From Rhexocercosporidium sp. MPI-PUGE-AT-0058 (Eukaryota; Ascomycota; Leotiomycetes; Helotiales): a DNA stretch of 64,000 bases. The translations under genes and the position numbers were made by a program. The notes beneath the pieces were generated by a model. That model had not been told where the DNA came from and made no database searches. It was given only the letters and a program-made list of their open reading frames with translations. Where the stretch lies: NCBI GenBank assembly GCA_020746875.1, contig JAGTJL010000004.1:2356001-2420000 (forward strand), read 5' to 3'. Positions within the stretch are counted from its first letter, which is position 1. Each line of letters starts with the position of its first letter. Below are positions 1 to 11,332 of the stretch, one piece after another.

Positions 1-64
1 CCTTCATTTGATCTGTTTGCTATTATGAAAGTCAGATAGAGCCCAGAAACCGGGAAGACAAAAG

Positions 65-802
65 TCATGCGAAGCGCCTACCGGACGAGATAACTGGCTC
101 ACTTGCCGGAGGAAGCTTCTGTTCAACCACACGGTATATTTCGTACCTGACACGTTTCATTTCATCGTAATTCCAAGTTGTGAATCCTTCCGAGGATTTT
201 CGCGCACGCAAAAAATTCCTCAGCCGTGCTGCGTGAGAATCAAACAACCCTTCCCCAACCTTAGCCCCAAGACGCTGTTCCAAGTGGGACAGTCTTCCTT
301 CTGATGCTAGCCTGACCCACCCAACCACGCAAACCTCCAATTCATCAAGAGCAGAGAGATCAGCTCTACGTCCTTGGCTTCATCTCAGACTCTGGCCATC
401 AAGGAAATATGTTGAAATCTGACCTGTACTGCGATACATGATGATCTCGGGCCAAACTTTGCTGACCCCGACCCTCGTGACAAGATCATGAAAGCAGTCG
501 AACTTGGCCAGATCCTTTTTCGTGCATCCCATTGATGTCATTTAGTGACTTGCAGCTCCCACCTGATCCAAAGTTTCAAACTTGCCCACCGTGGCGGCTA
601 GTCTCGAAAGCATCTTCTTCCTATCCGCGGGAGTTGGAGATGGTTCGGAGTCGTCGCTTAATGCATCATCTGTCATTCCTCTCTCTATCACGGTGATATC
701 ATTTCTCGGTCGTCTTTTTGCCATCTTAGTATGTTGTCGATCCTTCAAGCTACTTCGTTCTGGTTCTGGTTGGGTATGCCCTGGAAGGGATCTTGAGGTC
801 AC
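65..802 (-). CDS. Hypothetical small protein, three exons
   Basis: No function is recognised. A three-exon model keeps frame throughout: exon 1 563-802 (or from the internal ATG at 724), exon 2 424-514, exon 3 65-363. Introns are 515-562 and 364-423, each with GT..AG ends on the minus strand. The first junction is phase 0 and the second phase 1, and the exons sum to 209 codons (183 from the second ATG). The N-terminus is basic and then acidic/Ser-rich (around MAKRRPRND and DDALSDDSEPSP), probably disordered. The middle and C-terminal parts look helical and folded, with conserved-looking WPEIIMYRST and DELEVCVVGWVRLASEG. The start at 724 (MAKRR) is a reasonable alternative. The clean frame across two introns makes a real gene likely; its role is unknown. 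Confidence 0.55.
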
Positions 803-1174
803 AGTGTAAGCCGGGAGAGAGTGAGGTCGTGATCAGGCTCAAAATTCATCGACTCCATTCAGATGAAGAAAACTCCACAGGCATAGTTATGTTGCAAGAC
901 CAGAAGCCGTTGGGCACTGAATTGCGTCGCTATGATGCGAGACTCAACGGCAGTGAAGAAATTCCAGGAGGCTGGGTTGGGCACAGCACAGTCCGGTCCA
1001 TATTGTAATATGCGAGGCGCTAAGAACCCAAGTGCCAATCGATAAGATCACGTGCTTATTGGCTTTGTTTTGTTTCTTATCCGCGTTCTCAAATCTTCCA
1101 TCGCGTATTTTCAACTCGAACGACTGCAACATTAGATGCATGAACTCTAGTGAAATCTAGATGATTATCTCGTC

Positions 1175-3019
1175 ATGGCTGTCGCCGTCGCTGCCGCGTC
1201 ATCCAGCCGGAGTCAGCCCGCGCTCACGGCTCCTTGCCTGTGCCACCCTTTAAACGCCGCAGACTGGCCCCTACGAAATGGAACAATTCAGGTAGCTCTA
1301 TGTATGGAACAATGCCCCTATTGTGGTGAGGAGTTTCCATCTTGCTTTGATCTTCAGGAACATCTGGAAGGGAAAACATACCAAGCTCGTAAACTCGTAC
1401 TCACCCCTGCCCTAAAGACTTTCGCCTCGGTATTTAAGAGCGTTCCTCGAGAGTGAGTACGATTTCGTTTGTCGTAGTAGTATATAATTAATAATCTAGA
1501 GACCTTGGCTCTATGACCTCACACGCCGTGCACTCCCGAAGCAACAGCACGGAACTTAGCGGTTGGGATCCACTCTCATCCTCAGGTACACCCCAAAGCC
1601 TAGCGTATGAGCGAGGTCCCAGAAATTATATATCATCAGAGCGTGGGCTCAGCCCTCTGAGCTTCGAATCATCAATCGCCAGAGGCTTTCAGAGATCTCA
1701 AGAAAGTCTCGAAATATCGCCGCAAGGCGACATTGCCCAGCTTCTCCAAAGACTGGATGATTATGGTCCAATCACAAAAGCAATCGTTGAAGGATTATCT
1801 CTCACTACACTAACGAGTATGACTACATTTCAAACGTATCTGTGGTCTGAGTCAACAGCCACCCGGCCGAGGGTCTTTGAAGCGGGGGAATGCTGGAAGA
1901 AGAAACCACCGACCAGCGAGGAATTGATATTCGAGACTCTGGACCTCATTGCAGCAAGAAAACTTGCCGGAAAAACGAAACAAAGTCGATGACTATCAAG
2001 TGCACATTGCACTTTACAGTCAAGGTATTGTAGATTCTGATTTAGACCCGAGAAAGGCTATTGCTCAATTGCATGAGCCCGACAGGCTAAACCCAGTTGG
2101 ACTTATTGGATACCGACTGCCAAAGCTGCTCCCAGATGAGGACCCAGGGCTCGTCACACCGGCTGCCCTGTCAAGATTTGTTGAGCCATTTAATGATGGG
2201 AATCGTCAAGTTCTCTGTACTCCCAAGTTCTGGATGACTGATTTGCATATTGGTACGTACGCTGTCTATGTGCGAAGAACACTAGCTGACAAGCAGCAAA
2301 GATAACTACGACGGTATCTCTACTGCCATCGGAACATGCGAAAAGCTCTGGATCATGTTTCCGCCTACGCCAAAGAATCTTCAGCTCATGCAGTCAGCAG
2401 ATGGGCAACGATACAAACTTGCAAGGATCGGGAAGGATCTCGAGGGTGGGCTTGTGATCAAAGCCGATTCTACTCAGGCGCTCTATCTCCCTGCTGGGTG
2501 CCTCCACGCCGTCTTTACACTCCACGGAGGCTTTCTCGTCTCCCTCGAATTTACCACACCTTTATCAGTGAAGGTTCTTTCAGTACTTCTGAACTCGCAA
2601 TTCGATCGCTTCAAAGATAAATGGCTCCAATCGGAATTACCGGGACAGTTCATCGAATCGGTTGAATTGGCTTTGAATCAGAATCAGATTCAGGTTGGAG
2701 TGGATGCTTGGATCAATACTCAGGATCGCTTACGTCTATGGTTTGACACCGAACAGGATGAGAGTGAAGCAACGAGGAATGAGTATTGGGTTCGTAGAAG
2801 GTCGGGATGGCAGGAGAAGGTTCGTGAAGTATGGGGTGCATTCTTTAAATCTCCGCACTCTGACTCGATCGTGTCCTATCCATACACAAGGATAGCGAGG
2901 GGACACAGCAGACTTTCAAGGAACACTTCTATTCCGAGCACTTAGTGGTCGATCGATTTGACCAAGGCCCTAGGGCTACTGAGGCTGCAGGACCAAAGCC
3001 AAAGAGGAGAAGAAGATGA
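1175..3019 (+). CDS. JmjC/cupin-fold protein with N-terminal C2H2-like finger
   Basis: Likely a fungal JmjC-like 2-oxoglutarate/Fe(II) oxygenase, acting in the nucleus by inference. Proposed exons are 1175-1452, 1500-1872, 1955-2252, 2302-2828 and 2891-3019 (534 residues). Intron 1453-1499 starts GTGAGT and intron 2829-2890 starts GTATGG with a CTCTGAC branch-like site; both are well supported. The second intron (1873-1954) is the least certain; 1836-1935 also keeps frame. The N-terminus has CPYCGEEF followed by H, a zinc-finger-like CxxC. The candidate metal triad is H-I-D at the 2252/2302 splice (DLHIDNYDG) plus a later His in LPAGCLHAVF. The C-terminus ends with a basic PKPKRRRR signal that appears only if the last intron is removed. 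Substrate unknown. Confidence 0.72.
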
Positions 3020-3534
3020 TGTAAAGAAAGCATCTGGTGGACTATTGCATTGTATTCTCTTTACTTGTTGCTGCCAAATAAGTCCTCGTATTTACGTATG
3101 CTTGGGATTTCCTCCAGGGATCATGAGGTAGCATTGGATACAAGTTGTAGGAGTATATACCCACCTGGACAATTGAATTTGGAAAGAGAAAGAACTTCCA
3201 GACGGCCTTAATAATACTCAGAAAAATGACTTTGGGGAGTGTTGGTATGTCTATCTCAGTGAGGAAAAGTGCGTTCCTGCTGCGATGGGCTATATATAAA
3301 GAACAGTTTTCGGGCGATAGACTCCTACATTGTCAGTCAAGAGGCTGTTGCGCCCGCAGCGCCCACTAACTACGCATGGTCATTTGGTGCTCCGTACCTG
3401 TACTCATGTTTAGATACCAGCGCCCTGAGACATATGAGATGGTATCAGGCTGGAATCATGACTACCAAGGCAAGAACCGGTTGTGTAGTCCTGAATAACT
3501 TCATGTGCTCGCGAGCTGGGGAGCCTCACCGAAA
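3020..3534. other. Intergenic, no gene recognised
   Basis: No convincing coding sequence. A TATATAA-like stretch lies near 3289, and a short plus-strand ORF (3269-3553) has no recognisable features. Confidence 0.5.
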
Positions 3535-3989
3535 TCAACCAGCTCGAATGTAAGCCTCCTAGCAGCTATTCCAGAGGAGAGATAAAGGACGTTCTTACAT
3601 CATTGCAAATCACAATCGCATTGCTCTTCTCACATTCCATGACTGAGTAGACGCGGGAATTCATACTAGATGCGAAACGGTTTGGGCCTTTGATGATTCC
3701 GTCCTTGTTGGCGGGGGTCCAGCCTTGCGAGGAGGGGTTGCAGTGAGTAGGCACTAAGGTTCGCCAAATTCAGTAGAGGAAGAAGAGAGAGGAGAGTGGA
3801 TGGGTGATGGTAATGGGATGAGGATGGAGATGATAGGAAGAGGAAGGCGAGGGAAAAGTCTTATATCGTTGCGCTGGGAGAGTGAACTTGATTGGAGAGC
3901 ATCATCGAGATGAGGACTTGCAAAGATGCTAGAGCGAAGAGGAGAAGAAGCGCGAGGACTGCACAGGGACTGGAAGGGGAAACTCGCAT
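3535..3989 (-). CDS. Candidate small secreted protein, model unresolved
   Basis: The 5' part (ATG at 3987-3989) encodes a classical signal-peptide-like stretch, a short polar start and then AVLALLLLFALASLQVL. Downstream on the same strand an exon 3599-3753 reads PTHCNPSSQGW ... MECEKSNAIVICND and has a strong GTAAGA donor at 3597-3598. A short last exon, 3535-3558, ends EAYIRAG-stop. The acceptor before exon 2 (TTAG at 3754-3755, CTACTGA branch-like site upstream) is good. I could not find a phase-compatible GT donor in the hydrophobic exon, so either a further intron, a mutation or a wrong join is present. The mature part would be about 55 residues with three or more Cys. If real it is a small secreted, effector-like protein. 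Confidence 0.33.
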
Positions 3990-4205
3990 ATTCTTGATGT
4001 TTTCTAGCTTCTTCTTGTGGTGATGTGAGGCTGAGAGACGGAGTTTGCTTCAGTCGAGGTGTTTTTGGAAACCGAGAAGTCAGAAGGGAGAGATGAGGAT
4101 GTTGAGAGGTCTATTTGAGACTCTCCGTGGTTAAGTAGGAGTCACCTACCCGGAGAAAAAGGGTAGTTATTCCGAACTTTGAGAGAAAATTATTGTGAAT
4201 GGAGG

Positions 4206-4227
4206 ACAACCAAAGTATGTATATGTG
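4206..4227. repeat. GTGA simple repeat
   Basis: A run of GTGA/GAGT tetranucleotides between the secreted-protein candidate and the lyase-family gene; no function apparent. Confidence 0.6.
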
Positions 4228-4376
4228 AGTGAGTGAGTGAGTAGGAGTCGAACTCCGAACTATAAAGTCAAATATCTGCAGTAACTCAGCAACATTGAAG
4301 AGCAAGCTGGAGAGTGCGAACCTCTCATTCATCTCAACGGTACCAGAGATAAGTTAATACATCTAAGCTTATAGCT

Positions 4377-5243
4377 TCAAAGATCTTCACTCCAGAGCTT
4401 ACCGCCGTGTAAGATCCGCGTAGCACCTCTCCGGAACCCATCGGTATCAGTCTTCAAAAGGCTCGGGCCAATGCTGATTCGGCAAAGCCCCAAATCAGCC
4501 AGCTCTTTGACAGACAAATCATCCTTCCCATCTCCCAACTTGACAGCAAGTCGTCCCTGGAATGCATTCACGAGGGTCTTAATCTCCTCACTGGTGATGA
4601 GATCCCCCGATCCACCCCAGACAAACACAGATGTAGCACCAGCAGCCAAATATGCCTTTCCCCTCTTGATCGTCTCCTCAACCATCCTATCTCTAGTCCA
4701 GCCTTCCGGATTGGGTTTCAAGCACAGTACATCTGTTCTGGCATTGACCACGAAGTCCGGAACACCAGCACCCTCCGCAATTGCCACAGCCTTCCTTACC
4801 CTATCCGCAGCCTCCTCTACACTCCTCAGACAAGCCATCCCCCCACCAAAGCCCTTCTTAGGATACGAGTCCTCGATATTCGCCCCCACGACACCAATTG
4901 ATATAGCTCCTGTTATAGCTTCCACGATCTGATCTCCATATCCATCTTGCAAGTCCATGGACAATGGTAATCCGGCATCGCGGATCAAGGGAGCGAATTG
5001 CGAGACGGAGGAGAGGTTCTGGGAGAGGGAGAGCTCTTCGTCTGCGATTGAGAGCTTGGCTGCCACGGCATAAGAGGCAGTAGCTACTGCTTTGACGAGA
5101 CCCGGGTGGCTTTCATTGAGGGAGATCAAGGTGCTTGCTGAGCTGGGGTCGAAGATGTTAGTGAAGACGATGGGGAAGCCAGGTTTGTGGAGGGCTTTGA
5201 GGGTTTGAGCGTAGCTGTTGTCAATAAGAGTGTTGGAAGACAT
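4377..5243 (-). CDS. Isocitrate lyase/PEP mutase superfamily enzyme
   Basis: Single-exon 288-residue protein of the isocitrate lyase/phosphoenolpyruvate mutase superfamily (alpha/beta barrel, Mg-dependent C-C or C-P bond chemistry on small 2-oxo acids). Seen: the metal/active-site stretch SMDLQDGYGD (residues about 95-105), GANIEDS, VVNARTDV, and a late RISIGPSLL. The KKCGH-type catalytic loop of true isocitrate lyases is absent, and the length is close to the short PEP-mutase/oxaloacetate-hydrolase-like subgroup (about 280-300 residues), so glyoxylate-cycle isocitrate lyase is excluded. The start MSSNTLIDNSY fits family N-termini. The exact substrate cannot be told from sequence. Probably cytosolic, as no targeting signal is seen. 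Confidence 0.85.
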   Translation of the reverse strand: MSSNTLIDNSYAQTLKALHKPGFPIVFTNIFDPSSASTLISLNESHPGLVKAVATASYAVAAKLSIADEELSLSQNLSSVSQFAPLIRDAGLPLSMDLQDGYGDQIVEAITGAISIGVVGANIEDSYPKKGFGGGMACLRSVEEAADRVRKAVAIAEGAGVPDFVVNARTDVLCLKPNPEGWTRDRMVEETIKRGKAYLAAGATSVFVWGGSGDLITSEEIKTLVNAFQGRLAVKLGDGKDDLSVKELADLGLCRISIGPSLLKTDTDGFRRGATRILHGGKLWSEDL

Positions 5244-6129
5244 TGTGACGGAGTGCCGGATATTAGAACTCTGGAGAGAGGAATTGAAAAAAAGAAGGGA
5301 GATGATATGTTGTAAATAGAGTAAAGGGTTTTAGGGGGAAGAGTCATACTTTACCCCGCCGGGAGGGGTAATCGCGTAAAGGGCGCGAGATCATGTGGGT
5401 ATACATCAGATGTAAGAAGGGTTTTGATCAGATTGATAGCACCGTATTAGTACATGGATGATGGAGATGTGGAGATTTCATATTAGATGGGCATTCGCAC
5501 TGGGCGAATGCACCGACCATAATAGTTGCAGAATATATAAAAGCGAACTTGGAACATCTGAAGGAGTGCGGCTCTAAGACAGTCACCAAGGCACGAGCGT
5601 TGAGAATTCGCGGGGTCACATGACCAATTTTACCCTGCCAGCCTTTCTTCACCATCTCCTCTCGTTCGATCTCAAGTTCCATAAATCAAGGCAGTACAGG
5701 GAGTCTCGTGTCTCGCATCTTATTTCATCGAATTCTCTCTCATTCCTTCCTTTGCGTTGCTATATTTTTCACCTTTCCACAGAACATCTCACCGCCCTCC
5801 GCCCTTTTTTGCTTCTGGTCTTGTCGCCAGAGTGAGGTGGCACAATGACCCAGCCTCATGAACCAACCAGCTTCCCGTCCTCCTCAACTCTGCCTCGCCA
5901 GCACGCCTCACTTTCAAATGACCAGCAAAACAGGGCGATGGCCATCCACCCAAGTCTCAAGCCACCTGGTAAGCAACTGATAGAACAGCGATGGCCTTCT
6001 CCCGCACAGCGATAAGGTCAACTGCCTACCCCAGGACTTGAAAACAGCAACCGACTCGCAAATCCCACACTTCATCACCCAACACCTACTCACAACCAAA
6101 GCAAATCTCACGCCGCTTTCACAAAAGAG
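5244..6129. other. Divergent promoter region
   Basis: 886 bp between two divergent genes (lyase-family gene on minus, zinc-finger gene on plus). Pyrimidine-rich stretches lie before the plus-strand ATG. Short ORFs here look random. Confidence 0.5.
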
Positions 6130-7442
6130 ATGTCTGAGCCTCAGCCTGAGGACTGGGAACAGTTTGTCGATTGGTCGCAACACTCCATTGATTGGTCGAA
6201 GGGCGACCTCCTGGATGCCTGTTATGATTCAATGCTGCATTGCAATGATCTTGACAGGTGAGTTTTTTTTTTACTACTTGCTAACAAAAAGGGTGCCAGT
6301 CGGTGGGGATGTCGCACGGAAATGGCTACCCAACAGCCACCACCTCTTAGCTATGTAGATGGACAATTTAAGCAGTAAGTCTAGGACCATATTCCGGGGT
6401 CGTCAGCTATTAAGCGAAACACAGAACTGGTGCAACGCCAACATGTGCTTCTTGCTTGGAGCCATTTGACTATAGTGGTTGGGCGCTATCATATCGGCTC
6501 AATCGCCATGCATCTGATACCGGGCACCTGGCTTGGGCCTGCACAACCCAAGGATGCCAGAAGCAGTTTTCGACAGACCGCGAACGAGATGCTCATCAGA
6601 AACGGCCACATGTTGCTGGCCATGGCCGAGTTGATACTCTTACTCCCAATGATTGCATAGAGTGCGGTCTGGCGACGTCCTCCAAAGCAGATCTACTCCG
6701 GCATGCAAAAGAGCTTCAACACCAGCCCTACGCCTGCTTATGCGGTTCTTCATTCTCCAGGACCGACGTTCTGAATCGCCACCTCGAGAAGTATGACACA
6801 GATGATCCAAAACATCCTTGTAAATACTGCAAGCGCCATCGAGGTGCAAATGGATTTCGGCGTCTTGATCATCTGATGCAGCACATACGCAATTACCATC
6901 ACCATGAATTGGACCATGACCCCAGTAATGGACCAGATAAATCCCGTCTCAAGTACAACTTCCCAACTTGCCCTCACTCGGGGTGTTCAGACTTCCGTGA
7001 CGCCCTCTTCAAGCAGCAGCCACGAAAAGTACAGCAAGCAGGCAAGCCATTTGCTTCTCAGGCAGCCTTCACCAAACATATGCGTGACGTGCACAACGAG
7101 TCCACGTTTCCCTGCAATGTTGCAGGTTGCGAACGGGTTGGAAGACGAGGGTATTTCAGAGAGAAAGATCTGCTCAAACATCGACGAGACCAGCATCCGG
7201 CTGCAAGCTCGTATCAAATGTCCAAACGAGACTTGAAGATTCAATGCACGGAAGAAGGCTGCCATGCTCTCCTGGATCCATCTTCAATGAATTACCACCT
7301 ATACCTCCACCAAAGCCGTTTCGACCATTCCCAACCCGCCAATTCTGCGCATGGGAATCCCGGCGTTATACACCCAGCAGATGTCACGAACTTCGTAGCT
7401 GGGGAAATGGATTTGGTTCAGCGACCAGAACCCGAGTCTTGA
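6130..7442 (+). CDS. C2H2 zinc-finger protein
   Basis: Probable nucleic-acid binding regulator of 406 residues. Exons are 6130-6257, 6300-6374 and 6425-7442. Intron 1 starts GTGAGT and contains CTAAC; the acceptor at 6298-6299 keeps frame while the nearer AAAAAG does not. Intron 2 starts GTAAGT and ends ACACAG. The start MSEPQPEDWEQF follows a purine-rich context. At least five finger-like units are seen: WACTTQGCQKQF..H, CIECGLATSSKADLLRH, YACLCGSSFSRTDVLNRHLEK, CKYCKRHRG..FRRLDHLMQHIRNYH and FPCNVAGCERVG..FREKDLLKHRRDQH, plus an irregular CPHSGC..H and CTEEGCHALL..H. Irregular spacing with long inserts is typical of fungal C2H2 proteins of unknown target. No activation or repression domain is evident. 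Confidence 0.85.
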
Positions 7443-9510
7443 GATCCTCTCGCAGAATTTTCACAACAGCACTGGGCAGACCACAACATCTGTAGTGGCA
7501 TCGCCTGCCTGCCACACTTTCGCTCTTCCACGTCCTGCCAACTTCTTCGTTGGCTTCTACGCCTGCCCTCTACATCTCATTCGTAATTGTTTTCCCTCTT
7601 GGCTTCTTTCCTGTCGCGGTGCCATTCTTTCTACCGATCTACTCTCGGTTTTGGTACTGATTTCCCTGTCTGTCAAGCTTGCGGGTTACAGTCCAATTGT
7701 TGTCTCTCTTTGAATGTATTCTGTTTTAGCTATAGTTTTCCTGTCTACTGCCCCTGGGTCTGTTCTGTTATTTCGCCATCAAATCCAACTGTTGCCACTC
7801 TTTGAACACGTTCTGCTCAAGAAGAAAAAAAGTCCTATCTGTCACGGCTTGCGGGTTAGTGTAGTGTTTTCACCATAAAATCCAACTATTGTCACTCTTT
7901 GCATCGCTGTCTATGCCCATGGCCCCAAACTTTGTCTTTGCCTGAATCCAATTTCCTCGATATATCTGCCCGGCGCCTATTTTCCACCCTGCCAAACCAC
8001 GATGGGCATCTACCCCGCCTCGTGTCGCCTACATACCTTTATCCCGTCCTCTCAACGCCCAATGTTCCACAAACAAAGACCTGAGAACCTCTCTTCTTAA
8101 TTTTGAACGAACTTCACAGCACCGCAGTATACAACGATTTGCATACAATGGTCATCCAATTGCCACATAACAGTTCCCTTCACTCAAGGCTCATTGCACT
8201 TATCCCTCATTCCCCTGCTTTCCCATTCATCACTTCGTACTACCACTTCCACTTCCGCTCCCGCCACCCTCCTCATTAATACGTTTCTTCTAATCTCAAC
8301 CCTTTGCAATACACTTGCCAGCAATAAGGAGGTTGTAGAATGCTATTAAACTTGGGGAAGTTTTTATTTAAAGACACCCCGGCACTATCGGTTGCTTAGA
8401 CGTATCAGAGAAATAATTAGCAAAAGCATGTTCTAATTAAGTTTAATATTTAGGTCCTGAGGGCTCAGACCTCTGGTTGCTCGAAGGTAAAACGTTTACT
8501 GATCTAAACTATAGCCTAGGTTATTGCTTAGTCCGAGGAAAATCCTTTTTAAATTTTCCTCCGACCTCTAGAACACTTAGCAAGGGCATACAAGTTGCGA
8601 TCTACACCTCCAAGGAGCAAAAGCCCTCGAAGTTGTGTAAATCTAGATGGCCTTTCTTTATTTGCAGTGTATAATGATTCTCCTCAAAATCATCGTCGTT
8701 AGACATTGGAAAGCGGCTCGAGCTCTGGCACCAAATACGGTGAACCCCCCATTTTGGTGTTGATTAGGCCGAATTACGGTGTGAACTGATGGTTCGCCCT
8801 TCAATTTCATGACTAGTGGAGGTAGAGGTAAGAGTCAAATCTGAGCGACTTGGATTAGAAGGTGACGAACTATAAAATGCAGGAAATCTTGAAACCTTTG
8901 AAGAAATCATCAAATAGGATTGCGGATAGCTTGAAAAATGGGGTTGGATTCTCAGACCTCATGAGACATTATGGTCTTCAAACATCAGGCGAAGCATCGA
9001 TTCTTCCCCTTGCGCATGGAATCCCAAAATCGGAAATGTAATAATGGTGGCATTTTAGCGTACATGGACCTTGAAGTAGATGCTAATTGTTCAAGAGTTG
9101 ACATTCTCCTCCTGGGAGCTCTTACTTGTCAACTGTCCCTTTAGCGAGGACGTGCTCGACGTGATGGCTGTTGGCGGCCCGTGCAGCTAGCTTCTTAGGG
9201 TCTTTGCACCTCGCACTTCACGGGGAGACAGGCGCTTCCGACCCACCTCATTCATCTGCATCAATGAGGATCCACTGCTACACGCCGCGCATCCTTCAAC
9301 TTCATAATGAAATTCCCAGGCAGTTGCACATGAGTCAGTGCGTTACAGCATACGCTTTCGCCGCTTCACTGCAGGTGCAAAACGGCCCCAATTTCACCTG
9401 GGCAGCAGAAGCTTCTTCGTTGAACTCCTATTCTGAAGGAAGCATTCGCTAGTCATCCTCTACACTCATTACAGTCCACATCGAGTGTCTAGCTTGGAAT
9501 TCCTACCCAA
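7443..9510. other. Long intergenic region, no gene recognised
   Basis: About 2.07 kb without a supportable gene. The first part is pyrimidine-rich and contains a threefold imperfect repeat (7692, 7784, 7881). 8330-8900 is AT-rich and could be remnant repetitive DNA, but no protein similarity is visible. Confidence 0.5.
7692..7906. repeat. Three imperfect direct repeats, about 95-bp spacing
   Basis: The motif TCCAAYTGTTGYCWCTCTTTG occurs at 7692, 7784 and 7881 (the last with one change, ACTATTG). The preceding words GCTTGCGGGTTA occur at about 7678 and 7847. The spacing (92 and 97 bp) suggests an old tandem duplication in the 3' flank of the zinc-finger gene. Confidence 0.55.
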
Positions 9511-11332
9511 ATGCGCCGCCTCTTCCAGTTCAAAGTGTCTCGAAAGATCTCGACAGACTCGAGGCCAAAGCAATATGAATCTTTCTTCCGTTATACCAGT
9601 GGACGATGGCTATGGGATGAAGAGAAGCAGCTTCGCGAGAGGTATACGAAGTTCAATGTTGAAGAACTCAAGCGCATTGCAGCCGAGAGCATTGGTGCGA
9701 AATCTTGTGTCTCGATGATCAAGTTGGCCGAAGGTGGATACAATAAAGTGTTCAAGCTGGTAATGAACAATGGTTCTGTTGCTATTGCACGTATACCATG
9801 TCCCAATGCTGGTCCAGCATTTAAGACCACCGCTTCTGAGGTTGCAACTATGGATTTTGTGAGCTAATCCCGTGTCCCATTTGGAAACGGTGGGAGCTAA
9901 TATCTTGCTCGCTTAGGCCAGAACTATTCTCAACATACCGGTCCCCAAAGTCCACGCCTGGAGCGGGGTGACGGATAATCCCGTTGAAGCAGAGTACATT
10001 GTAATGGAAGAGGCTTCTGGAACACCGCTAGCAGATGCCTGGGGAGAGATGGAACTTCAATCGAAAGACAAAGTCATCGCAGACATGGTAGCCATCGAGA
10101 AGAAGCTACTCTCGGTATCCTTCACCTGGTGAGCTCTATAGACAATCGTCCCGGAATTCAACTGACCTTCTTAGGTATGTTAATATTTACTTTGCAGAGG
10201 ATTCTTTCCCTGGATGCAAAAAAGCAGAAATTTCAAGTGATGTTTCTATAGAACTAAAAAGGGAGGTGGAAGAGCGGTTCACGATTGGTCCAGCTGTAGA
10301 GCATGTGTTTTGGAGGGGGGAGCGAGCATCGATGTCAATTGAACGAGGTCCTTGTCAGTATTCAAGGAATCATCATTCGCAATATAAATCATGTGCTAAT
10401 ATTCTGTAGGGAAAACCGCTCATGATTATATCAAGGCTCTAGCTAATAACGAAATGAAGTGGTTAAGTCAACATGAAATTCGAAAGCCGCCAACAGATAT
10501 ATTCCAAACATCAGATGCTCAGAATTCCCCTGACGCTCACATCTCATTGTACAAGAAATTCCTGGATATCTCTTCATATATCTTCCCTAAAGACGAGCGG
10601 ATGACGCGCTCCACTCTTTGGCACTGGGACATGCATGCTCCAAATTTCTTTGTGAAAGATGACCGAATCACAAGCCTCATCGATTGGCAATCCACATGGG
10701 CTGGCCCTCTGTTCCTTCAATATCGGTATCCGAAGCTCGTGGACTATACCGGCGATGTTATGTTGAGACTTCCTGAGGATTACAAGGACATGGAAAAGAG
10801 CGAAAAAGATCGGGTCGCAAAGAAGGTTGAGAGATCTCTCGTGCAATATCTATATGAGGTAGAAACCAAGAAACAGAATCCGTTGCTTGTCGAAATCAAC
10901 GATATCCCCCAGGGGACCACAAGAAGACAAACGGTTGAGTTCGCCGAGGACACTTGGGAAGGAGATATTCTACCCTTCAGGCAGTGTCTTATCAGATTAG
11001 AGAGGTTTGTCCTACCATCCGCCCCGTTTCATAGAACCAACTGACGAAAGATACAAAGGCATTGGGATGAATTGGGCTATGGGATTCCTTGCCCTATCCA
11101 TTTCACCGAGGATGATATACAGAATCACATGCGAGACGGCGAGGGATGGAACGAGCAGGCCGATTTCTGGGATGGATTAGAAGGTTTCGTTGCTCGCGAT
11201 GGGTGGACCTCTAATGAGACGTATAAAGAAGCCCTCGAGATGTTTTCTGAACTGAGAGAGGAGGGACTAAAGCAAATGACGGATGAGGAGAGGGAAGATT
11301 TTGAGAAGCGCACCAGATGGGCTAAGCGATGA
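9511..11332 (+). CDS. AIM9/APH-type phosphotransferase-family protein
   Basis: Kinase-fold protein of the aminoglycoside-phosphotransferase/choline-kinase superfamily, close to fungal AIM9-like (altered inheritance of mitochondria) proteins. Five exons close in frame: 9511-9858, 9917-10128, 10175-10353, 10410-11004 and 11059-11332 (535 residues). Seen: N-lobe KLAEGGYNKVFKLVMNNG and VAIARIPCP, an EYIVMEEASGTPL hinge, the Brenner-type catalytic loop HWDMHAPNFFV (HxD....N), and the metal-binding SLIDWQSTWAGPLFLQ. The N-terminus, MRRLFQFKVSRKIST, is basic and amphipathic, fitting mitochondrial import. All catalytic residues are present, so activity is possible, but the substrate is unknown. Every intron has a GT donor and an AG acceptor (TTAG, TTAG, GTAG, AAAG). 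Confidence 0.85.

Noticed and set aside
4230..4260. TTCGA-containing palindrome resembling a tRNA T-arm on the minus strand
   Set aside because: No acceptor stem, D-arm or anticodon arm could be drawn upstream.
9171..9452. 93-residue plus ORF upstream of the AIM9-like gene
   Set aside because: No coding features; lies where the 5' UTR or promoter is expected.
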